From contig CALSSE010000005.1 of the NCBI GenBank assembly GCA_943788935.1, forward strand, positions 1-64,000: DNA of 64,000 nucleotides. Direction: 5' to 3'. The position numbers and the translations under genes are program-made. Source of the stretch: an uncultured bacterium. GTDB lineage: Bacteria > Myxococcota_A > Bradymonadia > UBA7976 > VGTA01. The notes under the pieces are model-generated. The model saw only the letters and a list, made by a program, of their open reading frames with translations. It was not told the origin of the DNA and ran no database searches. Below, in pieces: positions 15,225 to 23,807 of this stretch. The stretch's first letter is position 1; each line of letters begins with the position of its first letter.

Positions 15225-17598
15225 GTAAATTCACTGCCTGTCCGGTTAAGCCATCGATATAAACAATACGAATTTGATGGCCACCACGCTCTTGATATCG
15301 TAACTGCCACACAGGCAGAAGCACTGGTCGAATCTCCATGATCTTTAATTTATTAAAACGCCGATCGACCGACCGCCTGACCGCCTCTTCGCTCTGTCGA
15401 TTTCCCCACGACTCTTCATCAAATTTAACAGAGCCCGGCGAGAGCTCAGTGAGGTCACTGACTCCATCAAAATCAGGAATTTCAGAGGCGATATGTCCCA
15501 CAGAGTCTAGAACTTGGATCGATTTATTAGGTTCATATACAAAGATCTTTAAACTCTGCGGATCAAGATAGATAGAGTCCTCTACAGACTCTATCTTATC
15601 TCCAAATAGGGAACTAAAGCCTGAGCGCTCTATCTTCTCTTGAAATGAGACCTGGTAGATCACATGGTAAACGAGGCTTTTAGACTCTAAATCTTCGTCC
15701 TTACCAAAAAAGCCTAAAAAGCTCTTCTGCCGATTATCTTCAATTCTCGATTCAATCGCTTCTCGAGAGAGTTTAGGAATTAAAGCGAACACCTTAGAAG
15801 GTAGATCTAGGTCAGGTCGAGCGCCTGAGCTAGGGTCAAAGTAATACTTACTCCTCCCCTTCTTGAAGCTCTTCAGAGCTCCCTCTTCGACCATGGCCTT
15901 AAGCCCCTTAGAGACAGAGCCCTTGGAACGACCTAGCTCGCTCATCGTCTCTGTTATATTGAGGATCTCTCCGGATTCAAAGAGCTCTGTCAAGCTCTCT
16001 CGAAGTGACTCTCCCCGCTCTCCTTCAGAGTGATCATGCTTATTGTCGGCAGCCGTGTCATCCTCATCACTCTCTGTTGGGGTCACTTGGCGATTTGACC
16101 TCTCTTGAGTCTTAACTGGCGCAGTGCTATTGGACCGCGCAGTGCTATTGGACCGCGCAGTGCTCTTTGTAGCGCCGTTCTTTTCTCTATCACTACCTGC
16201 GGAAACAGACCTCTGCTCTTCACCTCCAAGTAGATGCTCTAGCGCTAAGAATCGCTCTCTCCATCGCTCGTTACAGAGCTCCTCTATGCGCTGATCATCG
16301 AGGGTCTCATGCTCGGAATAGAGCCAACGTGTTTTTAGGGCCTTGGTCTCCTTAAAAGCGTCGGGGGAGAGGAGCATGAACTCGCCGGCTTGTAAGGTCG
16401 GCAATCGCTCAATAATCTCATCGACTCGATTTGGATCTAATGACTTAAGAGTAGGCTGAATCTTCTTAAGATCCTGTCGGGTCGTGAGGCGACCGATCGC
16501 CCATGTTCCGAATTGAGCCATAGCCTTGTAATCGACATCTCCAGGGTTTTGAGTCGCCATTAGACAACACACCCCATATTTACGTGCCTGCTTAAAAATC
16601 AATGAGAGGGATGGTTTACAAGCGGGCACCTTTACCGGAGGGATAAATGGAGCGACCTCATCGATGTAGAAGAGCGCTTGAGGTGTCTTGCTAGGGTTAC
16701 GGAGCATCCAAGCGTAGAGCTGCTCAGCGACTGCCGCGATAAGAAACTCTTTGTCCTCAGCAGAATTAAGTGTGTTTAGATAGATAACTGAGAGGCGAAC
16801 TTTCCCCTCACTAGGAGCGCTTCTCTCTCCTCTTCCCAAGAGAAGATCAACGTTCAGCGGTAGACCTTCATGAAACAGTAAGCGCCTTGAACCTACATCT
16901 AGGCGGGCTAATTTCCGGAGCGCTTGATCGAGCTTTTTACCATTTACAAAGCGCTCTAGCCGCTTTTTATGATCGGGCTCTATCCCCTGTAGGAGCTCAC
17001 CAAAGTGCTCTAGGCTGTAGGGGAAACTCTCTGCTTCAAACAACAGATTTAAGTAGTCATCAAAAGCAGCACGTATCCCCTCTCCATCGTCACTGCTCAG
17101 GTCAAACCCAATCAAAGAGGTGATCATGGTAGCGATATTGGAGATGGCTTCAACCCGCTCTCGTTCATCTAGACTCTGTACATCAACCTGCAGTGGGTCA
17201 GCGCATAGCGGAACACCTTTGCGAGCAGCCGGTGTATAAATAACGACCTCTACTGTCTCACGAAAAGTCGCAGCGAGCTCTGGAGAGATACCACGCTCAG
17301 CTAAAGCCTCGATGTCATCTGCCGCTAAAGCGAGGGCAAGACTACATAGGTCTCCTTGAGGATCTATGCAGATCGCCGGTAAGCCAAGTCGAGTCATCTC
17401 TTCAACGATGACTTTACACAAGACCGTCTTCCCTGATCCACTCGATCCAAGAGCCATAATATGACGTAAGAGGGTTTTAGGCTTTAATTGTATGGGGCTA
17501 GGCTCACCGTCTTCTTGATGATGATCTAACTCAAAACCTAGATGTAAGAGGTCTGAATCGATGAGGCCATTAATCTCACTGCCGCTAGTTACCGCCAT
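15217..17598 (-). CDS. HerA-like ATPase with C-terminal winged-helix region
   Basis: A 793-residue cytoplasmic P-loop protein. Walker A is GSSGSGKT (51-58), followed by IDPQGDLCSLAL, and Walker B is LFYIDEVAPF with Asp313-Glu314; a later MATQNPGDVDYKAM sensor segment and QAGEFMLLSPDAFKETKA strand complete the HerA/FtsK-type (DUF87/DUF853-like) motor. Residues about 455-520 are a Ser/Thr/Asn-rich disordered linker with an 18-bp DNA repeat. Residues about 530-590 (ITETMSELGRSKGSVSKGLKAMVEEGALKSF) read as a winged helix, and the last 200 residues are an uncharacterised mixed domain. I chose the ATG at 17598 because it follows GGAGA at 5 nt; an upstream in-frame ATG at 17616 has no such site. No NurA nuclease lies nearby. 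DNA translocation or a mobilisation/repair role is inference. Confidence 0.8.
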   Translation of the reverse strand: MAVTSGSEINGLIDSDLLHLGFELDHHQEDGEPSPIQLKPKTLLRHIMALGSSGSGKTVLCKVIVEEMTRLGLPAICIDPQGDLCSLALALAADDIEALAERGISPELAATFRETVEVVIYTPAARKGVPLCADPLQVDVQSLDERERVEAISNIATMITSLIGFDLSSDDGEGIRAAFDDYLNLLFEAESFPYSLEHFGELLQGIEPDHKKRLERFVNGKKLDQALRKLARLDVGSRRLLFHEGLPLNVDLLLGRGERSAPSEGKVRLSVIYLNTLNSAEDKEFLIAAVAEQLYAWMLRNPSKTPQALFYIDEVAPFIPPVKVPACKPSLSLIFKQARKYGVCCLMATQNPGDVDYKAMAQFGTWAIGRLTTRQDLKKIQPTLKSLDPNRVDEIIERLPTLQAGEFMLLSPDAFKETKALKTRWLYSEHETLDDQRIEELCNERWRERFLALEHLLGGEEQRSVSAGSDREKNGATKSTARSNSTARSNSTAPVKTQERSNRQVTPTESDEDDTAADNKHDHSEGERGESLRESLTELFESGEILNITETMSELGRSKGSVSKGLKAMVEEGALKSFKKGRSKYYFDPSSGARPDLDLPSKVFALIPKLSREAIESRIEDNRQKSFLGFFGKDEDLESKSLVYHVIYQVSFQEKIERSGFSSLFGDKIESVEDSIYLDPQSLKIFVYEPNKSIQVLDSVGHIASEIPDFDGVSDLTELSPGSVKFDEESWGNRQSEEAVRRSVDRRFNKLKIMEIRPVLLPVWQLRYQERGGHQIRIVYIDGLTGQAVNLHG
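16121..16169 (-). repeat. 18-bp repeat in the ATPase linker
   Basis: GCAGTGCTATTGGACCGC occurs twice in tandem, followed by a partial third copy. It encodes the Ser-Thr-Ala-Arg-Ser-Asn units of the disordered linker between the motor and the winged-helix region. Confidence 0.85.
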
Positions 17599-17664
17599 TG
17601 TCTCTCCACATTTCATGATACTGAGGGGTATTGACTCTCTGTACCATAATGCATTTAGAGAGTT

Positions 17665-18684
17665 TTAGCGAGACCTTGGTCTGCCAAATGCCTGTACCCA
17701 ATATGTTTTATAAGGACTTTTTTGATCAAATACAAAACTAATCCCGATCTCCGTGAATAAAGAATTTAATATATTTTTACAATGACCCGGTGATTCCATC
17801 CAAGCGCGAACGACCTCTTTAGGGGTTCGTTGACCTGCAGCGATATTCTCACCCCAAGCATTCCCTCGGTACTCTGTCGCTGTGATTCGATCTCTAGGTG
17901 TATCACCCCGCGGACCTCGATGAGCGAAGAATCGCTGTTGGGCCATCGCTATTCCATGATTATGAGCAGCCTGAGCGAGCAGAGGTTGAGCTTTTAGCTC
18001 AGGACTAGACGAGAATCGCCGCTGACCACATTGCCCTCCCCGTCTCCTCTCTATGTTGACTAACTCTAATACTTCAGCCTCAAACTGACTTGAAGCTAAA
18101 ACGAGTTTACGCTCTGCTTGACGCTCTGCCTGACGCTCTGCCTGACGCTCTGCCCGACGCTCTACCCGACGCTCTACCCGACGCTCTGCCCGACGCTCTA
18201 CCCGACGCTCTGCCCTACGCTCTACCCGACGCTCTACCCGACGCTCTGCCCGACGCTCTGCCCGACGCTCTACCCGACGCTCTGCTCGACGCTCTGCTCG
18301 ACGCTCTGCTCGGCGCTTGGCCTGTCGCTTGGCCTGTCGCTTGGACTTTAAAGACGTTTTCAACTCATGTCGATCATGATTAGGGGTCTGATCGTAACGT
18401 GGACTAAAGGCCTCATCTAAATCTCTAAAAGCATCATTTGCTCTCTCTTCTAGATGCTCATATGGTTCTACTAGTGCAGCGACCTTTACTGATTCACTCT
18501 CTTCAATATCTTCATAATAGTGATCAAATGGATTAGCGTGAGTGAGCCGAGAGAGCCCCTGTAAACCGATCATCAAAGCGAGGCTGAGCACCAAAAAAAA
18601 CAGCCTCAATATCATTATATTTTTTAATAATAGCTTGGTGTTCTTAGGCCTTTGAGAAACCTTATTATGTTTACAATGATTCAT
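17665..18684 (-). CDS. Secreted CAP-domain (SCP/PR1-like) protein with Arg-rich repeat linker
   Basis: The ATG at 18684 follows AGGAG at 6 nt and is preferred over an in-frame ATG 27 bp upstream. The 339-residue product has a basic n-region and a hydrophobic segment (LRLFFLVLSLALMIGLQGL) that serves as signal or anchor. An acidic stretch follows. Next is a tract of about 75 residues of R-R-A-E / R-R-V-E tetrapeptides. The last 140 residues are a CAP domain: FEAEVLELVNIERRRGG, AAHNHGIAMAQQRFFAHRGP, WGENIAAG, and SPGHCKNILNSLFTEIG with a closing YWVQAFG. The two His and the Glu that form the CAP cavity are present. Bacterial CAP proteins are secreted and poorly understood. The basic linker could bind polyanions such as LPS or peptidoglycan (inference). 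Confidence 0.88.
   Translation of the reverse strand: MNHCKHNKVSQRPKNTKLLLKNIMILRLFFLVLSLALMIGLQGLSRLTHANPFDHYYEDIEESESVKVAALVEPYEHLEERANDAFRDLDEAFSPRYDQTPNHDRHELKTSLKSKRQAKRQAKRRAERRAERRAERRVERRAERRAERRVERRVERRAERRVERRAERRVERRVERRAERQAERQAERQAERKLVLASSQFEAEVLELVNIERRRGGQCGQRRFSSSPELKAQPLLAQAAHNHGIAMAQQRFFAHRGPRGDTPRDRITATEYRGNAWGENIAAGQRTPKEVVRAWMESPGHCKNILNSLFTEIGISFVFDQKSPYKTYWVQAFGRPRSR
18106..18330 (-). repeat. 12-bp minisatellite encoding Arg-rich tetrapeptides
   Basis: Roughly eighteen 12-bp units of the type TCTGCCCGACGC or TCTACCCGACGC (plus-strand reading) encode R-R-A-E and R-R-V-E on the minus strand. Two flanking units with GGCCTGTCGCT extend the pattern. It produces long open frames on the other strand, which I do not consider genes. 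Confidence 0.9.
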
Positions 18685-18753
18685 CAGATGCTCCTGTCTC
18701 TTAAAGATCATAAAATAGTTTATTGTGATTGGGTATTACATCTCGCGGAGGAG

Positions 18754-19887
18754 CTACTCTTTACTCAACCTTTTATTCAAGAGAGAGAGCTCTCGTATGC
18801 CCCGCTGCCAAATCGCTAAGTCTTCCATAGTGGGAGAGGTAGAGTGAGGTTTATGACTGACAGAGAGTCTTCGATGAGCCCAACGCAGAGTATTGATCAC
18901 ATGTAGGGCCGTCTGCTGTTGCAATATTTTAAGATCTCTAGTCTGTTTCTGTCTAGTCTGCTTCTGTCTAGCCTGCTGCTCTCTCATTCCTAGAGTAAGA
19001 CATGTGGAAGAGAGATGAGAGGCGTTCTTACGATCAGATGATAACAGCTCCCGAGTAACCCAATATCTAGCCCACATCTCTTGAAAGATATAAGTAGAGT
19101 CTTCTTCGAGATATAATTTAACCCAATCACTGCTCCAGTGATCTAAACGACTCTGCCCCCAATCGATCAGATACATCTGCTCCTGATCGACGCTCTGCTT
19201 ATTATCCATAGAAGGAGCGAAGAGCAGATGCTCTCTTCGGACATCTCGATGGCATGCGACTCTCCTCTCCTCAGATAATTCCCTCTGTACTCCCACCTCT
19301 CCATTTCTGTCTAGTTGAGAGCTCTCTATGGGCTCCTCATGAAGAGAGGTCTGTAGTAATTCGACTGCTCGCTCCAGCGCTATCGATAGATCTGAGTCTT
19401 CAGCCATGATTTGCTTATAGAGGACGCTGAGCCCCTGTAAGGTAGATCTTCTTCTCTCGCTCAAAGCCTCGGTGATCGACAGTCGGTCCTCATCGATCAC
19501 TCGCTTAGAGTGGAGAGTCGCCAAGATCTCGCCTACAATATGCGCCTGATCGACAGAGAACGACTTGACCACTATGCCAGGACAATGACTCAGCAACACA
19601 CTACATCGATCAACTCGGGAGATCAGTCGTGGCCCATTGAGAGAGAGCCCCCAAGACGACAATGCTCGCTGTTCTTGATCTGCTTTCCCACTACTTTTAT
19701 GCTGTTTAAACCATGCCATAGGCACGGTAGCTAGGTGCCCTCTGTTCACAGTGACTGACCACACCCTCGCTTCCTCAGAGAGGACGAGCTTGAGAGAGAG
19801 ATCTGAGGGTGATTCATTGAGAGCCTCACCGATTATAAGGAGGAGCTCAGGCTGATCAAATAGCACACCGCCACCAACGCTCATCAT
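18754..19887 (-). CDS. Aminoglycoside phosphotransferase-fold kinase-like protein
   Basis: A 377-residue cytoplasmic protein. The catalytic signature of the APH/choline kinase fold is visible at CHRDVRREHLLF (His213, Asp215), followed by the metal-binding YLIDWGQSRL with Asp242 replacing the usual DFG/DWE; a C-terminal helical region follows. In the family the catalytic loop reads H-G-D-x4-N; here the Asn position is His, so catalysis may be altered. The N-lobe is weakly conserved. Two short repeats occur near residue 310 (RQKQT). It lies 3 bp after the DUF2304-GT2 gene and is the last gene of the HDAC-GT2-kinase operon. A small-molecule or sugar kinase role is inferred; the substrate is unknown. 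Confidence 0.65.
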   Translation of the reverse strand: MMSVGGGVLFDQPELLLIIGEALNESPSDLSLKLVLSEEARVWSVTVNRGHLATVPMAWFKQHKSSGKADQEQRALSSWGLSLNGPRLISRVDRCSVLLSHCPGIVVKSFSVDQAHIVGEILATLHSKRVIDEDRLSITEALSERRRSTLQGLSVLYKQIMAEDSDLSIALERAVELLQTSLHEEPIESSQLDRNGEVGVQRELSEERRVACHRDVRREHLLFAPSMDNKQSVDQEQMYLIDWGQSRLDHWSSDWVKLYLEEDSTYIFQEMWARYWVTRELLSSDRKNASHLSSTCLTLGMREQQARQKQTRQKQTRDLKILQQQTALHVINTLRWAHRRLSVSHKPHSTSPTMEDLAIWQRGIRELSLLNKRLSKE

Positions 19888-19890
19888 GAT

Positions 19891-20919
19891 TCACTGCCCA
19901 CGAGTCAAACGAGCTACGATGAGGTCTCGTAATATACTTAACGCTCCCCAAACCGATTGTCCTTTAGCCAAAGAGCGTTCGGTATAAGTAATGGTCACCG
20001 GTGACTCTTTGTAGATGAGGTTTTGATGTTTGATAAGGTGTAATAGTTCAGAAGCATGAGCCATACGCGCTTGTCGTAAATGCAAACGTGAGAGTGCTGA
20101 TCCACGGATTGCTCTCAAGCCATTGTGACTATCGGTGAGCTGTGGTCCGCCGGTCATCCTCGTGAAGAGGATCGCTAATTTGAGCAAGAGGGCTCGACTC
20201 TTCGGCATCCCCTTACTTGACCCTAAAAACCGAGACCCCAAGATAACCTGCAAATGAGGGTCTCTTCGCAGCTCTTCGACCAAGCGCAAGGCGTCTTGTG
20301 GGGAATGTTGCCCATCCGAATCAAAGGTAACGACATATTCTGCAGCGCGAGAGGTCGCCTCTTCAAACCCTGTCATCAAAGCCGCTCCTTGACCAAGATT
20401 GATGGGGTGTTGGATGAAGATCACCGGCTGTTGATCAGCGATTAATGATCGGATGTGATCTCCTCCCCGATCAGTAGAGCCATCATCTACTAATATAACC
20501 GTGAATCCCGCTTGAATAACGCCTTCAAGAACAGAGACAATCACCTCTTCTTCTTGATACATAGGGACCACCGCGACTTGAGACATATCAAGTTCTCGCT
20601 GCGGAGTTTGAGCGGCATCTCTGGCGACTCTTCTCCCCAATAAAACCAACTGTTCTCCCCTCTCTCTTTGGCCTAAATATAGGTTAAAAGTAAAGGTTAA
20701 CAAGAAGACGATCGCTACGTAGAGCGCTAAATCTACTCCTCGACCAACACCTACTCTCTGAGCGATCTCCGTAGAGAGCTCTGGGGCGAGAGAGAAGATC
20801 ATCAACACCACAAAAGTGATAGAGATTCCAGCGACTTGTAGGGGGTGTTTACGACCAATCGCACCGAAATAGATCATCAAAGTGAGCGCGCAGAGCGCGA
20901 GAAGTACTCGAAATATCAT
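19891..20919 (-). CDS. DUF2304-GT2 fusion: membrane-anchored family 2 glycosyltransferase
   Basis: A 342-residue protein. Residues 1-90 hold three hydrophobic helices and match the small membrane protein DUF2304 (RGVDLALYVAIVFLL, then LYLGQRERGEQL). Residues about 114-330 are a GT-A family 2 glycosyltransferase: VAVVPMYQEEEVI, VDDGSTD (Asp145-Asp146), GQGAALMTGFEEA, and the metal-binding FDSDGQH with Asp200/Asp202. The second half (FLGSSKGMPKSRALLLKLAILF, TDSHNGLRAI) resembles dolichyl/undecaprenyl-phosphate sugar transferases. DUF2304 is usually a separate gene beside a GT2, so this fusion supports their partnership. It overlaps the HDAC-like gene by 4 bp (ATGA). It probably transfers a sugar to a polyprenyl phosphate at the inner membrane. 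Confidence 0.85.
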   Translation of the reverse strand: MIFRVLLALCALTLMIYFGAIGRKHPLQVAGISITFVVLMIFSLAPELSTEIAQRVGVGRGVDLALYVAIVFLLTFTFNLYLGQRERGEQLVLLGRRVARDAAQTPQRELDMSQVAVVPMYQEEEVIVSVLEGVIQAGFTVILVDDGSTDRGGDHIRSLIADQQPVIFIQHPINLGQGAALMTGFEEATSRAAEYVVTFDSDGQHSPQDALRLVEELRRDPHLQVILGSRFLGSSKGMPKSRALLLKLAILFTRMTGGPQLTDSHNGLRAIRGSALSRLHLRQARMAHASELLHLIKHQNLIYKESPVTITYTERSLAKGQSVWGALSILRDLIVARLTRGQ

Positions 20920-21827
20920 AAAGGCTCGTCGAATCGGGGGGCCTGTCCAGCGCCGATCAGTAATGTGTTAAGATGAATGGAGACGATCGCTGAGATCTCT
21001 TTGGCGTAGCCACCTCCCATGGTCACCACCACCGGCAGTCCATGACGCTGGCACGCCTCAAAGACCATAGCGTCTCTCGCTGCTAGTCCAGGCATACTGA
21101 GACTGAGTCTACCTAATTGATCGTCGATAAAAGGGTCAGCACCCGCCAAATAGATCACTAGATCAGGGCGAGCGCGCTCGAAGATCTTAGGTAGCGCCTC
21201 ACTGAGTAAGCCCAGATAACGCTCATCATTGGTCTCGTCTTCTAAGGGGATATCGAGGTCGCTGCGCTCTTTTTGAAAAGGATAGTTACGAGCTCCATGC
21301 ATAGAGAAACAGAAATGAGCGGGGTCAGGCCCTAAGATATCAGCGGTCCCCTCTCCTTGGTGAACATCAAGATCGATGACCAACCCCCTCTTAATTTGTC
21401 CCTCTCTCTCTAGTGTTTTTAACGTCACAGCACTGTCATTAAAGACACAATAACCACCACCTCTCGCTCTAGCTGCGTGATGAGTTCCTCCCGCAAGGTT
21501 CGCCCCCCTCCCCTCTCCTAGAGCCTGTCGGGCAGCAGCGAGTGTTGCCCCTGTAGATCGACGGGAACGTTCAATCATCTGTGGGCTCCATGGGAACCCA
21601 ATACGTCTCAGCTCCTGTTTAGGCAGTTGACCGCTGATCACCCCTTGAAGATAACGGTGATCATGAGCCAAACTCAACAGTTCATCAGTGACCGTTGGAG
21701 CCACCGAGACCGCCTCCGCTCCAAAATGATCGACCACTCTCTCTTTAAGCTCGATATATTTGCTCATCGGAAATCGATGTTTGGAGGGGAGAGGCAACTT
21801 AAAGGTTGTGGAGTGGTAACATCTCAT
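20916..21827 (-). CDS. Histone deacetylase-superfamily (class IV-like) deacetylase
   Basis: A 303-residue zinc hydrolase of the HDAC/AcuC/acetylpolyamine amidohydrolase superfamily. The N-terminus keeps the family opening (YHSTTF then PSKHRFPMSKY), which supports this start over the internal Met21. The active site shows GGTHHA (His116-His117), zinc ligands in DLDVHQGEGTA (Asp154, His156) and AGADPF (Asp231), and the GGGYAKE Tyr loop near residue 273. It is the first gene of an operon with a GT2 fusion and an APH-like kinase. Bacterial members remove acetyl groups from small amines or lysines; the partner genes hint at an acetylated amino-sugar or amino-lipid substrate, but that is inference. 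The leader carries a 12-bp tandem repeat. Confidence 0.9.
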   Translation of the reverse strand: MRCYHSTTFKLPLPSKHRFPMSKYIELKERVVDHFGAEAVSVAPTVTDELLSLAHDHRYLQGVISGQLPKQELRRIGFPWSPQMIERSRRSTGATLAAARQALGEGRGANLAGGTHHAARARGGGYCVFNDSAVTLKTLEREGQIKRGLVIDLDVHQGEGTADILGPDPAHFCFSMHGARNYPFQKERSDLDIPLEDETNDERYLGLLSEALPKIFERARPDLVIYLAGADPFIDDQLGRLSLSMPGLAARDAMVFEACQRHGLPVVVTMGGGYAKEISAIVSIHLNTLLIGAGQAPRFDEPL

Positions 21828-21844
21828 TAAAGCGCCTGATGACC

Positions 21845-21904
21845 TTCTCTGTGAGATTCTCTGTGAGCTTCTCTGTAAGATTCTCTGTGAGCTTCTCTGT
21901 GCAT
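21845..21904 (-). repeat. 12-bp tandem repeat (5 units) upstream of the HDAC-like gene
   Basis: Five consecutive units of the type TTCTCTGTGAGC (plus-strand reading), differing at 1-3 positions, begin 18 bp before the HDAC-like start codon. On the transcribed strand they read as purine-rich AGAGAA steps, resembling ribosome-binding-like sequence, as does the array before the PEGA lipoprotein gene. Confidence 0.85.
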
Positions 21905-21957
21905 ATTTACTCTATAGTGGGTGAGGGGGTGACCAGTATGTATTGATGAGTCCTATT

Positions 21958-22776
21958 TTAGCTAAGCGCTTCATCTATTCGCACAACATAAGCTCCTCGA
22001 TCACTCGACGCCTCAAGTTTTACGAGCTGACTATGGAGCGCGGATACCGCCTCATCAACAGCGTTCATTTGACGAGACTCCACTGTCACTCGTACTCGGT
22101 AATCAAGGTCTTCATACAGATTGGGATAGCTGCCTACGCTGACCTCAAAGTCTGCTTCAAGTTGAGTGAGCAACTGAGCGATCTCACCCTCTCTGGCGTT
22201 CAAATAAAGCGACCTTAAATAGAAGGCACCGTGTCGAAAGCGAGAGGCTACCTCTTCAAACTTAGCTCGAAAAACTTGCGGAACACCCGGTAAGATATAC
22301 ACATTCCCAAATGAGTAGACGGGCCAAGGTGCCCCCTCTGTCCACAAGAGAGTTGACCCCTCTGGGATCTGCGCCATCCTCAAGTGAGCATCATTCAGCC
22401 TCTCTTTAAAATAAGATTTGAGAAGCTCATGAAGGCGATCATCAAGCGTCAAAGGCTTCTTGAATCCATGAGCAATGCTCTCAAGAGTGATGTCATCATG
22501 AGTCGGTCCGACTCCACCGCTGGTGAAAACATGATCGAAGGACTGACTCATCTCTACAACATGATTAGCGATCGTCTCTCGATCATCAGGGACCACCAAG
22601 ATGCGCTCTAATGAGACACCTAACGCTCGTAAACGCTTGGCGAGATAATAGGCATTCTCGTCCTTGATTTTCCCGCTCAACAGCTCATTCCCAATCAAGA
22701 GGATCGCCGCTGTTTTGGCTTGTGTTATCTCTGATGTCATCTCTTGAGAAGACTCAATGATCGATGAATCGCTCAT
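21958..22776 (-). CDS. CinA N-domain-like (MoCF/molybdopterin-binding fold) protein
   Basis: A protein of about 272 residues with the MoCF-biosynthesis fold that forms the N-terminal half of Cin[28 protein letters not shown], then VVPDDRETI, the phosphate-binding [11 protein letters not shown] loop, and YILPGVPQ. In CinA this domain is an ADP-ribose/nicotinamide-nucleotide pyrophosphatase. The C-terminal deamidase domain of full CinA (about 410 aa) is absent; the last 80 residues are a short alpha/beta extension. I chose the ATG at 22776, which overlaps the tdh stop as ATGA; an upstream TTG is possible. It is the last gene of kbl-tdh-cinA-like. A role in NAD-related metabolite repair would fit an NAD-dependent dehydrogenase neighbour, but this is inference. 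Confidence 0.82.
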   Translation of the reverse strand: MSDSSIIESSQEMTSEITQAKTAAILLIGNELLSGKIKDENAYYLAKRLRALGVSLERILVVPDDRETIANHVVEMSQSFDHVFTSGGVGPTHDDITLESIAHGFKKPLTLDDRLHELLKSYFKERLNDAHLRMAQIPEGSTLLWTEGAPWPVYSFGNVYILPGVPQVFRAKFEEVASRFRHGAFYLRSLYLNAREGEIAQLLTQLEADFEVSVGSYPNLYEDLDYRVRVTVESRQMNAVDEAVSALHSQLVKLEASSDRGAYVVRIDEALS

Positions 22777-23807
22777 CCTGAGGCCGTCCAATCGAGGATC
22801 ACTTTACCTGACTGCCCCGAAGCCATCAGTTGAAAAGCGTCTTGAAACTCTGAGACATCATAACGGTGAGTCACCATAGGAGAGAGGTCTAGACCACTTT
22901 GAATCAACGCTGACATCTTATACCAAGTCTCAAACATCTCTCGACCATAGATCCCCTTCACCAATAGGCCTTTGAAGATCACTTGATCCCAATCAATCCC
23001 CGTCGCTTTGGGTAATATGCCAAGGAGAGCAACCTTCCCCCCATGAATCATAAGGTCGAGCATTTGGCTGAAGGCGCTCGGTACCCCAGACATCTCAAGG
23101 CCAATATCAAACCCCACATTGATCCCGAGTTCACTCATGACCTCAGGGAGAGATTCCTCAGCGACATTCACTGCCCGACTCGCTCCCATTTTCCTAGCGA
23201 GCTCAAGTCGGTAGTCATTCACGTCAGTGATCACGATATTGCGAGCGCCAACATGTTTACAAATCGCTACCGCCATGCACCCGATAGGACCAGCGCCTGT
23301 GATCAGAATATCTTCCCCGATCAGATCAAAAGAGAGAGCGGTGTGAACAGCGTTACCAAAGGGATCAAAGATAGAACCCCACTCATCGGGGATCTCATCT
23401 TTCAGCTTAAAAGCGTTAAAGGCCGGTAGACTCAAGTATTCAGCGAAGGCTCCAGTGCGGTTTACCCCTACCCCCACAGTATCTGTGCACAGGTGGCGTC
23501 GGCCTGCTCGACAGTTTCTGCAAAACCCACAAGTGATATGACCTTCTCCAGAGACTCGGTCACCGACCGCAAATCCGTTAACCGCAGCGCCTAGCTCTAC
23601 AATCTCACCCATAAATTCATGACCAATGGTCATCGGGACAGGAATGGTTCTCTGAGCCCACTCATCCCACTTATAAATATGGACATCTGTACCGCAGATC
23701 GCTGTTTTCTTGAGCTTAATGAGGACATCATTGGGTCCGACTTCAGGGAGAGGGACATCATCCATCCACACTCCAGGCGCTCGTTCACTTTTTACAATGG
23801 CTCTCAT
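22773..23807 (-). CDS. tdh: L-threonine 3-dehydrogenase
   Basis: A 344-residue zinc-dependent, NAD-using medium-chain dehydrogenase that oxidises L-threonine to 2-amino-3-ketobutyrate. Catalytic zinc residues Cys38 ([10 protein letters not shown]) and His63-Glu64 (GHEFMGE) are present, as are the four structural-zinc cysteines Cys93, 96, 99 and 107. The Rossmann motif GAGPIGCMA lies near residue 170. The length equals that of E. coli Tdh. It overlaps kbl by 4 bp upstream and the CinA-like gene by 4 bp downstream (both ATGA-type junctions), so the three are tightly coupled. Assignment to Tdh rather than another polyol dehydrogenase is secured by kbl next to it and by the WDEWAQRTI segment typical of Tdh. 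Confidence 0.97.
   Translation of the reverse strand: MRAIVKSERAPGVWMDDVPLPEVGPNDVLIKLKKTAICGTDVHIYKWDEWAQRTIPVPMTIGHEFMGEIVELGAAVNGFAVGDRVSGEGHITCGFCRNCRAGRRHLCTDTVGVGVNRTGAFAEYLSLPAFNAFKLKDEIPDEWGSIFDPFGNAVHTALSFDLIGEDILITGAGPIGCMAVAICKHVGARNIVITDVNDYRLELARKMGASRAVNVAEESLPEVMSELGINVGFDIGLEMSGVPSAFSQMLDLMIHGGKVALLGILPKATGIDWDQVIFKGLLVKGIYGREMFETWYKMSALIQSGLDLSPMVTHRYDVSEFQDAFQLMASGQSGKVILDWTASG

Noticed and set aside
18090..18383. Plus-strand Leu/Pro/Asp-rich open frames opposite the CAP gene repeat
   Set aside because: Reading of the 12-bp unit in the antisense direction; no independent support.
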